Shown here one piece after another: positions 48,937 through 57,906 of a stretch of DNA of 64,000 nt. Below the pieces are notes generated by a model that worked only from the letters and a program-made list of their open reading frames with translations, was not told where the DNA came from and made no database searches. Position 1 is the stretch's first letter; the number at the start of each line of letters is the position of its first letter. The DNA is from Pseudomonas putida. GTDB lineage: Bacteria; Pseudomonadota; Gammaproteobacteria; Pseudomonadales; Pseudomonadaceae. A program made the position numbers and the translations under genes. The stretch lies in NCBI RefSeq assembly GCF_005080685.1, contig NZ_CP039371.1:4774001-4838000 (forward strand). Reading direction: 5' to 3'.

Positions 48937-51900
48937 TCATTAAGCATCCCAGTAATGATCGTCGCCGTATCCTGCCCCGCCGAGATCACCCCACCCGCCC
49001 CCGCCGTCACCCCATAATGCTGGGCCAGATCGATCCCCGTTAAATCGATCGTCTGAGTCGCATTCGCCCCCGCGACGCTGCTGACCTCGATGGTCGACAC
49101 CGCCTGGGTGCCGGTGCCGCTGACCTTGAAGTGCAGGTAATCATCCAGCGACGCCGCCGTGGCGTTCTCGCCCTGCAACAGCTGTGACAGGTCGAGGTGA
49201 TCATTGCCCAGGCTGAAGTCGGTGATGGTGTCGTGCCCGGTATCGCCCTTGTTCCAGATGAACGTATCGCTGCCCCCTCCCCCGGTGAGCATGTCGTTGC
49301 CCAGACCGCCAGTAATCTGGTTGTCGACGCCGTTGCCAATCAGCGTGTCGTTGTAGTCGGAGCCGATCAGGTTCTCGATGCTCGACAACGTATCGAGCCC
49401 AGCCCCTATGGTGTTCTGCTGCGTGCCCACGCCGAGGTTGACGGTAACCCCCGAAGTTGCCGAGGCGTAGCTGGCGGTGTCGTTGCCAGCACCACCGTCG
49501 AGCAGGTCGTTGCCTGGGCCGCCGATCAGCAGGTCGTCGCCGGCGCCGCCATAGAGCTTGTCATTGCCCTCGCCGCCGACCAGCACATCGTGCCCGTTCC
49601 CGCCATAGAGCGTGTCGTCGCCACCGCCGGCGAGCAGCACATCGTCATTGTCGGTGCCGGTCAGGGTCGTGCCGGCCTGGTAGGTGATGTCCACCGCGCC
49701 CGTGGCGCCGCCACCGTGGCCGTCACTCAGGGTGTAGGTGTCATGGTGCACCTCGTTCTCGGCCTGGGCGTAGTTGACCAGCAAGCTCAGCTTGTAGTCC
49801 TCGGAACCAGACTTGCTGCTCCCGCTGGGGTTGACCTCGTTGATCACATGGATGCTGTAGGTGCCGTCATGGCTTGCGGTGAAGCTCTGGCCACTGGCGA
49901 TGGTCTGGTAGCTGCCATTTTCATCCTTCCACTCCAGCGTGATGTTGCCGGCTGGCCGGTCGTGGTCGAGCTGCAGGGTTTCGCCCTTGCGCAGCTGCAC
50001 CGTGATCACGTCTTCATCGTTCGCCCCGCTGCTGCCGCTGATCGACCCCAGGTAGCCAAGCACGACCAACGCTGCGGTCATATTGCTGGCATTGAGCGCA
50101 AAGGCACTGCGATCCAAGGCTTTGAACTGGTTCTCCGTCTTGTTGCCGTGTTCGTTGAAGGCGAGTGTCTTGACGGCCCCCGTACCGAAGCCTGCCCCCT
50201 TGTCGGCGAATCCAGTGTTGAAGGTGTTCGGCGACACGCTCAGCCGATCGTTATCGGCATCGCTGTCGTTGTGCAGCAGCGCCTCGGCCGGCACCGTAAT
50301 GGTGGCCCCGGTGATGTTGGTGATGATGTGGTCGGCACCCGCCACCGGCGCGCTGTTGCCGTTGACCCGCACCGTCAGGGTAGCGCTACTGGTATCGCCG
50401 TCGTTGTCACTGGCGGTGAAACCGAATCGCTCCACGGCGCTGCCGCTGCTGCCCTTGGCCGAGGTGTAGGTGTACTCGCCGGTGTCCATATCCACCAGTA
50501 GTGTGCCGCCCAGGGCCGTCTTGATGCTGAGCGAGTTGCTCACGGTATCGAAGGTGGCCTTGTCCGCACCGCCCGCAACCGCGTAGCCACCTTTGCCGCC
50601 GTCGGCCTTGGGATCGAAGGTGTAGGTGACGCCATCCACCAGTAGCGCCTTGATGAAGCCACCGTCGGCGCCGAAACCACCGCCAGTCATCAAGCTGCCG
50701 GTGATCGGCGCTCCTTGCACGGTACCCGACAGTACCGAGCCGAGCTGGTTGAGGTCTGTGACCACCACCGAGTTGGTGTCGGTATGACTGTTGCCGTCGT
50801 AAGCCAATGGGTCGAGTTTACTGGCGTTGGCGCCATTACCCATCCCGATGGCGTAGGACTTGACCCCATTGCTGTCGAGGAAGGACTCCCAATTGCCCTC
50901 GCGGCTGGCGTCGATGGCGTGGCCGGTGGTGGGCGCACCGTCCGAGAAGAAATAGCTGACGTTCTGCGCGCCAGTCAGCTTGCCGGCCTTGTCGAAAGCG
51001 GTCTGCGCGGAGTCGACCGCGTCATCGTAGTAGGTCGAGCCGCCTGCCTTGAGGTTGGCGACCAGTGCCTTGGCTTGGTCGATGGTCACCCACTGGTCGG
51101 ACAGCACCTTGGCACCGGTGCCGAAGGTGACGATCTGCACCTTGATTTCACCCATGTCGTCGTACTTGTCGAGCAATGCGCTGATCGCCTGTTTCGTCAG
51201 CTCCAGGCGGTTCAACCCCGACACGCCGGAGCTCTGGGCCATGCTGCTGGACACGTCGATCACCAGCAGGATGTTGGAATCGACCTGGCTCGGGGTGACC
51301 GAGCGCTCGGCACATGCAGTGCTGGGCGCGTCATCCATGACATTGACGGTAATTTTGCCGGTGACGCTGTTGCCCAACGAGTCGGTAGCCTTGTAGAGGA
51401 ACTGTTCCGATGCCGAATTGGCGCCTGGGGTGTTGGCTGGAGAGGTCAGTGTGTAGGTGTAGGAACCGTTGGGGTTTATCTGAATCTGTCCGTACTGCCC
51501 TGTGGCGTTTCCGAGCAAGGTGTAGGTAATCGGTCCAATGCCGCCATTGACCGATCCGGCCAGGCTGCCGGAGGCTGTCTCGCCGGTCGAGGACGGGTCG
51601 CTACCGGTAGCGGTGCCAGGCGCAAGATCCTTGCCGTCCTGGTTCAGGTCCAGCGCTTTTTCGTACACCTTCACGCTGGCGTCGTCACAGACCGACATCG
51701 AGACGTCGTGCACCTTGATGGATATCGTCGTGGTGCTTTCATCCCCGTCGGCATCGCGGATGGTGTAGACGAAGGTGTCGGTGGCCCCAGCCGGCGCCAC
51801 GCTGTTCGGATTGGCGTGGTACACCGCGTTGCCCTGGGCATCCAGGGTCAGGTAACCGTAATCGCCCTGTACGTTGACGCCGAGTTTGCCGATGGCAGAG

Positions 51901-54900
51901 GTCGAAGTGTTGAAACCCGCACGAACCCCTACCACGTAGGCACCATCGGCGCGTGCGTCGGCACCGGTCACGTCGTTGACCAGCACGTTGTCACTCACCG
52001 TTCCGCCTTCGTAGACATTGGCGAAATCGCTGTAGGCCTTTGGTACATCGTCGACGATGGTGATGACGATGGTGCTGGTGGTGCTGTTGCCGAGCGAGTC
52101 CTTCACCTCGTAGGTGAAGGTTTCCGTCACGTTGTTCGCGCCGTCGTTCTGATGCACGGGCGAATCGGCTGGTGAAGTCAGGGTGTAGGTGTAGGTGCCG
52201 TTCGCATTCAACTGAAGCTGGCCGTACTTCCCTACCGCGTTGTCGACCAGGGTGAAGGTCAGCGCCCCTATGCCGCCATTGACGGAGCCAGCCAGGGTGC
52301 CGGACGCCGTCTCGCCGGTCGAACCCGGTTGGCTCCCGACCACCGTACCGGGCGCCAGGTCCTTGCCATCCTGAGTCAGGTCCAGGGCTTTTTCATACAC
52401 TGTCACGCCAGCGTCGTCACACACCGACAGCGAAATGTCATGCACCTTCAGGGTGATGGTGGTGGTGCTTTCGTCACCGTCGGCATCACGGATGGTGTAG
52501 ACGAAGGTGTCAGTGGCCCCAGCCGGCGCCACACTGTTCGGATTGGCGTGGTACACCGCGTTGCCCTGGGCATCCAGGGTCAGGTAGCCGTACTGGCCTT
52601 GCACCTGGGTATCCAGTTGGCCGATGGCGGAAGTCGAAGTGTTGGAACCCGCACGAACCCCTACCACATAGGCACCATCGGCGCGTGCGTCGGCACCGGT
52701 CACGTCGTTGAACAGCACGTTGTCACTCACCGTTCCGCCTTCGTAGACATTGGCGAAATCGCTGTAGGCCTTTGGTACATCGTCGACGATGGTGATGACG
52801 ATGGTGCTGGTGGTGCTGTTGCCGAGCGAGTCCTTCACCTCGTAGGTGAAGGTTTCCGTCACGTTGTTCGCGCCGTCGTTCTGATGCACGGGCGAATCGG
52901 CAGCTTTGGTGAGGGTGTAGGTATACGAGCCATCGGCGTTGAGCTTGATCTGCCCGTACTGGCCTTCGGCATTGTCGACCAGGGTGTAGGTCAAGGCGCC
53001 TATACCACCGCTGACAGAACCGACCAAGGTGCCGGAAGCCGTCTCACCGGTTGAGCCAGGCTGACTGCCGGTCACCGTCCCGGGGGCCAGGTCGTTGCCA
53101 TCCTGGTTCAGGTCCAAAGCTTTTTCGTACACCTTCACATCGGTGTCTTCGCAAGCGACCAGCGACGTGTCATGCACTTTGACAGTGAGGGTGGTGGTGC
53201 TTTCGTCACCGTCGGCATCGCGGATGGTGTAGACGAAGGTGTCGGTGGCACCAGCCGGCGCCACACTGTTCGGATTGGCGTGGTACACCGCGTTGCCCTG
53301 GGCATCCAGGGTCAGGTAGCCGTACTGGCCTTGCACCTTGGTATCCAGTTGGCCGATGGCGGAGGTCGAAGTGCTGGAACCCGCACGAACCCCTACCACG
53401 TAGGCACCATCGGCGCGTACGTCGGCACCGGTCACGTCGTTGACCAGCACGTTGTCACTCACCGTTCCGCCTTCGTAGACATTGGCGAAATCGCTGTAGG
53501 CCTTTGGCACGTCGTCGACGATGGTAATGACGATGGTACTGGTGGTGCTGTTGCCGAGCGAGTCCTTCACCTCGTAGGTGAAGGTTTCCGTCACGTTGTT
53601 CGCGCCGTCGTTCTGATGCACGGGCGAATCGGCTGGTGAAGTCAGGGTGTAGGTGTAGGTGCCGTTCGCATTCAACTGAAGCTGGCCGTACTTCCCTACC
53701 GCGTTGTCGACCAGGGTGTAGGTCAAGGCGCCTATACCACCGCTGACAGAACCGACCAAGGTGCCGGAAGCCGTCTCACCGGTTGAACCAGGCTGACTGC
53801 CGTTCACCGTCCCGGGGGCCAGGTCGTTGCCATCCTGGTTCAGGTCCAAAGCTTTTTCGTACACCTTCACATCGGTGTCTTCGCAAGCGACCAGCGACGT
53901 GTCATGCACTTTGACAGTGAGGGTGGTGGTGCTTTCGTCACCGTCGGCATCGCGGATGGTGTAGACGAAGGTGTCAGTGGCACCGGCCGGCGCCACACTG
54001 TTCGGATTGGCGTGGTACACGGCGTTGCCCTGGGCATCCAGGGTCAGGTAGCCGTACTGGCCTTGCACCTTGGTATCCAGTTGGCCGATGGCGGAGGTCG
54101 AAGTGTTGGAACCCGCACGAACCCCTACCACATAGGCACCATCGGCGCGTACGTCGGCACCGGTCACGTCGTTGACCAGCACGTTGTCACTCACCGTTCC
54201 GCCTTCGTAGACATTGGCGAAATCGCTGTAGGCCTTTGGCACGTCGTCGACGATGGTAATGACGATGGTACTGGTGGTGCTGTTGCCGAGCGAGTCCTTC
54301 ACCTCGTAGGTGAAGGTTTCCGTCACGCTGTTGGCGCCGTCGTTCTGATGCACGGGCGAATCGGCAGCTTTGGTGAGGGTGTAGGTATACGAGCCATCGG
54401 CGTTGAGCTTGATCTGCCCGTACTGGCCTTCGGCATTGCCGACCAAGGTAAAGGTCAAGCCACCGACGCCGCCACTGACGCCGGTTGCCAAGTTGCCGGA
54501 CGCCGTTTCCCCGGTGGATGTCGGCTGGCTGCCGGTCACCTTGCCGGGCGCTAGGTCATTGCCATCCTGGACTGTATCCAGTGCTTTTTCATACACCGTC
54601 ACACCACCGGGGCCTGCAACCGTCAGCGAGCAGTCCTGGACATTGATGGTAATGGTCGTGGTGCTTTCATCACCATCGGTGTCCCGGATGGTGTAGACGA
54701 ACACGTCAGTGGCACCGGCGGGTGCCACGCTGTTCGGATTGGCGTGATACACCGCGTTACCAGCGGCATCGATGGTCAAGGTGCCGTACTGGCCAACTAT
54801 CTCGGTGTTGAGATTGCCGATAGCCGATTTCGACACATCCGACCCGGCGCGCGCGCCGACCACGACATTGCTGGTACCGGCCTGGTCCGCGCCCATCTTG

Positions 54901-57428
54901 TCGTTGAGAAAGACATTGCCCGATACCGTGCTGCCTTCTACCACGCTGGTGGAGTCCGGCGCGGCCTGGGGCACATCATCGACGATATTGACGTCCAGCG
55001 TCCCAGTGCGAGTATCACCGTCCAGGTCTTTGGCGATCACGGTGAACTGTTCGCTGATGCTGTTGGCACCGCCGCCGGTCGGGTGGCTCTCGTTGTCCAC
55101 CAGGGTGTAGCTGTAGCTCACCACACCGGTCGTCGGGTTGTAACCGGTCACGGTCAGGGTATTGCCTTGCGCGGTGGTGATCGACTGTGGGAAACCGGCT
55201 GCCACGCCATTGCTCACTACCGCGATGCCACCCACGCTCAGGCTCTGCAGGCCATCGGGCGCAATCACCTTGAAGGTGCCCTGCTGGGTCAGGGCACCTT
55301 CGTTCGGTGCGCTGCCGTCGGCAAGGTTCTTCTCGTACACGGTCAGCTCGCCACCCTGCACGCTGAGGCCGTCGAGGGTCACCGTGTCGTCGAGATTGTT
55401 TACCTTCAACGTCAGGGTCGCGGAACTGGTGTCGCCGTCAGCGTCCTTGATCGTGTAGGTGAAAGTCTCCACACCGGCGCCGCCACCGCCGAGGTTCTTG
55501 AAGTCCGGGTCGTTGGTGTTGAGGGTGTAGGTGTAGGACCCGTCGGCCGCCAGCACCAAGGTGCCGTAGGTACCGGTGAAGGTGCCAGCGATCACCGGCC
55601 CGCCCGCCACGCGATCGGCACCCTGCACATCGTTGGCCAGCACATTGCCGGTCAGCTCGGTATGTTGCTCGGTCGCGGTGACGGCGTTGGTGTCGTTCAC
55701 CGCCTTGGGCACGTCGTCGACGATGTTCACGTCCAGGGTGCCACTGCGGGTGTCGCCGTCGATATCCTTGGCGATCACGGTGAACTGCTCGCTGATGCTA
55801 TTGGCACCACCGCCATTCGGATGGCTCTCGTTGTCCACCAGGGTGTAGCTGTAGCTGACCACCCCGGTGCTCGGGTTGTAGCCGGTCACCGTCAGGGTAT
55901 TGCCCTCGAGCGTGGTGATCGACTGCGGGAAGCCTGCCGCAACGCCGTTACTCACCACCGAAATCCCACCCACGCTCAGGCTTTGCAGCCCATCTGGCGC
56001 TATGACCTTGAAGGTGCCCTGCTGGGTCAGGGCACCTTCATTCGGTGCGCTGCCGTCGGCAAGGTTCTTCTCGTACACGGTCAGCTCGCCGCCCTGCACC
56101 TTGAGGCCGTCGAGGGTCACGGTGTCGTCGAGATTGTTCACCTTCAACGTCAGGGTCGCGGAACTGGTGTCGCCGTCAGCGTCCTTGATCGTGTAGGTGA
56201 AAGTCTCCAAACCGGCGCCGCCACCGCCGAGGTTCTTGAAGTCCGGGTCGTTGGTGTTGAGGGTGTAGGTGTAGGCCCCGTCGGCCGCCAGCACCAATGT
56301 GCCGTAGGTACCGGTGAAGGTGCCACCGATCACCGGCCCGCCCGCCACGCGATCAGCGCCCTGCACGTCGTTGGTCAGTACGTTGCCGGTCAGCTCGGCA
56401 TGGTGCTCGGTCGCGGTGACGGCGTTGGTATCATTCACCGCCTTTGGCACATCGTCACGAATGGTCACATCCAGCGACCCTTGGGCCACGTCCCCATCGC
56501 TGTCGCTGACCAACACCGGGAAGTGCTCGCCCAGGTCATTGGCCCCCGCGCCAGAGGCATGCTGCTCGGCGCCGTTGAGCGTATAGCTGTAGTTCACCAC
56601 ACCTGTGGCCGGGTTGTAACCGGTGATGGTCAGCGTGTTGCCCAATGCCGTGGTGATGGACTGGCCAACCCCAGTGACCACACCGGCCGTGACCACGTTG
56701 ATGCCGCCAACGCTGAGGTTGAATACCCCGTCCTCGGCCACTACGGTGAAGCTGCCCTGCTGGGTGAGCGCCGCCGGGTTGCTGGCCGAACCTTGCGCCA
56801 GGTTGGCCTCGTCGAGGGCCAACTCGCCAGGGCTCAGATCCAACCCTTGCAGGCTGACGGGATGATCCGTGCCGGGCTCCGGAGGGGTTGGCGGTTGTAC
56901 ATCGTCGTCGCTGTTGCTGGGGTCGAGACCACCAATTTCGCGGCTGGCGAGTTCTGGGATGCCATTGAACCCGGCAGTGGGGAAACCGATCTGCGGGTCC
57001 ACGCGGCCGCCCACTTCGCTCAGCATCACGAAGCTGTGGCCACCCCCCTGGCCACCTGCGGCGCTACTGCCGGTGGGGCCTGCGGCAGTCGCCTCGGCGA
57101 CCTGGCTGGGGTCCTGACCCGCGGCGATGGCTTGCTGGAGTTTCTCGACATCGCTGAGTTGCGCGTCAGTGGGGGCCAAGTCGGCGGTCTGCACATGCGG
57201 TGCCTGGCTGGCCAACAGGTCGCTGCTCATCTCCAGGCGGCTGTCGCGGCCCAGGGTCAGTTCGCTGCCGTTGTCCAGGTGGACCGCCACGGCACCAGCA
57301 GTACCGGTTTCTACCTGCTCGCCCGCGTATACCCGATCACCCTCCATCAGGGCTCGACGGCTGCCGTCGCTGCCGATCGCGAACACCTCGCCAATCACCT
57401 TGCCAACCACACCGATCAACTTAGCCAT
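48909..57428 (-). CDS. Giant LapA/MapA-type RTX adhesin with LapG-type cleavage motif
   Basis: A 2839-residue biofilm adhesin. Residues 1-110 form a retention module (MAKLIGVVGKVIGEVFAIGSDGSRRAL) thought to plug the outer-membrane pore. T114-A-A-G117 matches the LapG protease dialanine site, so release controlled by c-di-GMP through LapD/LapG is likely (both genes lie elsewhere). About 190-820 are T1SS-143/VCBS-like repeats; about 820-2035 are five Ig-like units. A VWA domain follows with MIDAS motif DVSSS at 2058-2062. Then come a PPC-like domain, RTX nonapeptides (about 2590-2650 and 2685-2725, GGxGxD) and a C-terminal type I secretion signal. GGGGAGG precedes the ATG. The secretion genes are divergent. 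Six cysteines, all in the second repeat class. Confidence 0.92.
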   Translation of the reverse strand: MAKLIGVVGKVIGEVFAIGSDGSRRALMEGDRVYAGEQVETGTAGAVAVHLDNGSELTLGRDSRLEMSSDLLASQAPHVQTADLAPTDAQLSDVEKLQQAIAAGQDPSQVAEATAAGPTGSSAAGGQGGGHSFVMLSEVGGRVDPQIGFPTAGFNGIPELASREIGGLDPSNSDDDVQPPTPPEPGTDHPVSLQGLDLSPGELALDEANLAQGSASNPAALTQQGSFTVVAEDGVFNLSVGGINVVTAGVVTGVGQSITTALGNTLTITGYNPATGVVNYSYTLNGAEQHASGAGANDLGEHFPVLVSDSDGDVAQGSLDVTIRDDVPKAVNDTNAVTATEHHAELTGNVLTNDVQGADRVAGGPVIGGTFTGTYGTLVLAADGAYTYTLNTNDPDFKNLGGGGAGLETFTYTIKDADGDTSSATLTLKVNNLDDTVTLDGLKVQGGELTVYEKNLADGSAPNEGALTQQGTFKVIAPDGLQSLSVGGISVVSNGVAAGFPQSITTLEGNTLTVTGYNPSTGVVSYSYTLVDNESHPNGGGANSISEQFTVIAKDIDGDTRSGTLDVNIVDDVPKAVNDTNAVTATEQHTELTGNVLANDVQGADRVAGGPVIAGTFTGTYGTLVLAADGSYTYTLNTNDPDFKNLGGGGAGVETFTYTIKDADGDTSSATLTLKVNNLDDTVTLDGLSVQGGELTVYEKNLADGSAPNEGALTQQGTFKVIAPDGLQSLSVGGIAVVSNGVAAGFPQSITTAQGNTLTVTGYNPTTGVVSYSYTLVDNESHPTGGGANSISEQFTVIAKDLDGDTRTGTLDVNIVDDVPQAAPDSTSVVEGSTVSGNVFLNDKMGADQAGTSNVVVGARAGSDVSKSAIGNLNTEIVGQYGTLTIDAAGNAVYHANPNSVAPAGATDVFVYTIRDTDGDESTTTITINVQDCSLTVAGPGGVTVYEKALDTVQDGNDLAPGKVTGSQPTSTGETASGNLATGVSGGVGGLTFTLVGNAEGQYGQIKLNADGSYTYTLTKAADSPVHQNDGANSVTETFTYEVKDSLGNSTTSTIVITIVDDVPKAYSDFANVYEGGTVSDNVLVNDVTGADVRADGAYVVGVRAGSNTSTSAIGQLDTKVQGQYGYLTLDAQGNAVYHANPNSVAPAGATDTFVYTIRDADGDESTTTLTVKVHDTSLVACEDTDVKVYEKALDLNQDGNDLAPGTVNGSQPGSTGETASGTLVGSVSGGIGALTYTLVDNAVGKYGQLQLNANGTYTYTLTSPADSPVHQNDGANNVTETFTYEVKDSLGNSTTSTIVITIVDDVPKAYSDFANVYEGGTVSDNVLVNDVTGADVRADGAYVVGVRAGSSTSTSAIGQLDTKVQGQYGYLTLDAQGNAVYHANPNSVAPAGATDTFVYTIRDADGDESTTTLTVKVHDTSLVACEDTDVKVYEKALDLNQDGNDLAPGTVTGSQPGSTGETASGTLVGSVSGGIGALTYTLVDNAEGQYGQIKLNADGSYTYTLTKAADSPVHQNDGANNVTETFTYEVKDSLGNSTTSTIVITIVDDVPKAYSDFANVYEGGTVSDNVLFNDVTGADARADGAYVVGVRAGSNTSTSAIGQLDTQVQGQYGYLTLDAQGNAVYHANPNSVAPAGATDTFVYTIRDADGDESTTTITLKVHDISLSVCDDAGVTVYEKALDLTQDGKDLAPGTVVGSQPGSTGETASGTLAGSVNGGIGALTFTLVDNAVGKYGQLQLNANGTYTYTLTSPADSPVHQNDGANNVTETFTYEVKDSLGNSTTSTIVITIVDDVPKAYSDFANVYEGGTVSDNVLVNDVTGADARADGAYVVGVRAGFNTSTSAIGKLGVNVQGDYGYLTLDAQGNAVYHANPNSVAPAGATDTFVYTIRDADGDESTTTISIKVHDVSMSVCDDASVKVYEKALDLNQDGKDLAPGTATGSDPSSTGETASGSLAGSVNGGIGPITYTLLGNATGQYGQIQINPNGSYTYTLTSPANTPGANSASEQFLYKATDSLGNSVTGKITVNVMDDAPSTACAERSVTPSQVDSNILLVIDVSSSMAQSSGVSGLNRLELTKQAISALLDKYDDMGEIKVQIVTFGTGAKVLSDQWVTIDQAKALVANLKAGGSTYYDDAVDSAQTAFDKAGKLTGAQNVSYFFSDGAPTTGHAIDASREGNWESFLDSNGVKSYAIGMGNGANASKLDPLAYDGNSHTDTNSVVVTDLNQLGSVLSGTVQGAPITGSLMTGGGFGADGGFIKALLVDGVTYTFDPKADGGKGGYAVAGGADKATFDTVSNSLSIKTALGGTLLVDMDTGEYTYTSAKGSSGSAVERFGFTASDNDGDTSSATLTVRVNGNSAPVAGADHIITNITGATITVPAEALLHNDSDADNDRLSVSPNTFNTGFADKGAGFGTGAVKTLAFNEHGNKTENQFKALDRSAFALNASNMTAALVVLGYLGSISGSSGANDEDVITVQLRKGETLQLDHDRPAGNITLEWKDENGSYQTIASGQSFTASHDGTYSIHVINEVNPSGSSKSGSEDYKLSLLVNYAQAENEVHHDTYTLSDGHGGGATGAVDITYQAGTTLTGTDNDDVLLAGGGDDTLYGGNGHDVLVGGEGNDKLYGGAGDDLLIGGPGNDLLDGGAGNDTASYASATSGVTVNLGVGTQQNTIGAGLDTLSSIENLIGSDYNDTLIGNGVDNQITGGLGNDMLTGGGGSDTFIWNKGDTGHDTITDFSLGNDHLDLSQLLQGENATAASLDDYLHFKVSGTGTQAVSTIEVSSVAGANATQTIDLTGIDLAQHYGVTAGAGGVISAGQDTATIITGMLNDHSLKVDTV
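51700..54600 (-). repeat. Adhesin type-2 array, 732-base tandem repeats
   Basis: Four nearly identical 732-base (244-residue) units; anchor TGTAGGCCTTTGG recurs at 52031, 52763, 53495 and 54227. A diverged unit lies on each side. Each unit encodes two Ig-like domains (DDVPKAYSDFANVYEGG... and VYEKALD...). Limits are approximate. Confidence 0.92.
55000..56800 (-). repeat. Adhesin type-1 array, 738-base tandem repeats
   Basis: Three units of 738 bases (246 residues); anchor CTGCTGGGT recurs at 55281, 56019 and 56757. The first two are very similar, the third (N-terminal) is diverged. Each has a T1SS-143-like domain (LTQQGTFKV...LSVGGI) and a VCBS-like domain. Limits are approximate. Confidence 0.9.
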
Positions 57429-57906
57429 GACCTAACGCCTCCCCTTACCAATGGGTTTTCACAGCGTCGACAAGGGAGAAAACGGAGGCGTCGATCGGTT
57501 CGCATCAGTCTCGAAAACGAGACATCTAACTACCGAAATATCTACTTTGGCGATAGTGGAGGTAAGTTCCGACCGTTCGTCTATGCCAATTTTTTGTCGC
57601 CAAAAACCGCTTTTACCTGCCTATCCCTGTCCCTAGCTGTAAAAAATCTGCAACTGTCCAAGATCCTTGTAACGCGCCTGCTGCAGCGGGTTTTCAAATC
57701 ACTTGGAAGAAACAATGTCCTGCTTTCCTTAGTCCGCATAAGTTTTTTTTCGCATAATTCATATGAAAAATTCTTCTTAGCTCGCGTCAGAAATGTTCTT
57801 AGCTCCTTGTTACAAACCTGAAACGGTTTTGATGATAAATATCGCCAATTTTTTGGCGAAACAAAGAAAGACACTGACACTTTGCAGATTCAGGGAGATG
57901 TACCCC
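57429..57906. other. Divergent promoter region of the adhesin and its secretion genes
   Basis: About 480 A+T-rich bases without a gene. Two copies of GCCAATTTTTTG occur near 57586 and 57844; the second is part of the palindrome CGCCAA-TTTT-TTGGCG at 57843-57858. CGCATAATTCATATG at about 57750 is a possible -10 area. A strong candidate for c-di-GMP or RpoS-linked control, but no known box is certain. Confidence 0.55.
57774..57805. promoter_or_regulatory. Direct repeat TTCTTAGCTC, 22-base spacing
   Basis: TTCTTAGCTC at 57774-57783 and 57796-57805, exactly two helical turns apart, within the divergent promoter region. The spacing suggests a dimeric activator or repressor site. Confidence 0.35.

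Noticed and set aside
48909..57428. Naming the adhesin lapA or lapF
   Set aside because: It has the LapA-type retention module and TAAG site but its length, repeats and genomic neighbours do not let me assign orthology to either; it could equally be a MapA-type protein.
54744..57821. A 1025-codon open frame on the plus strand opposite the adhesin
   Set aside because: It mirrors the repeat structure of the adhesin coding strand, runs through the divergent promoter region and shows no family motif.
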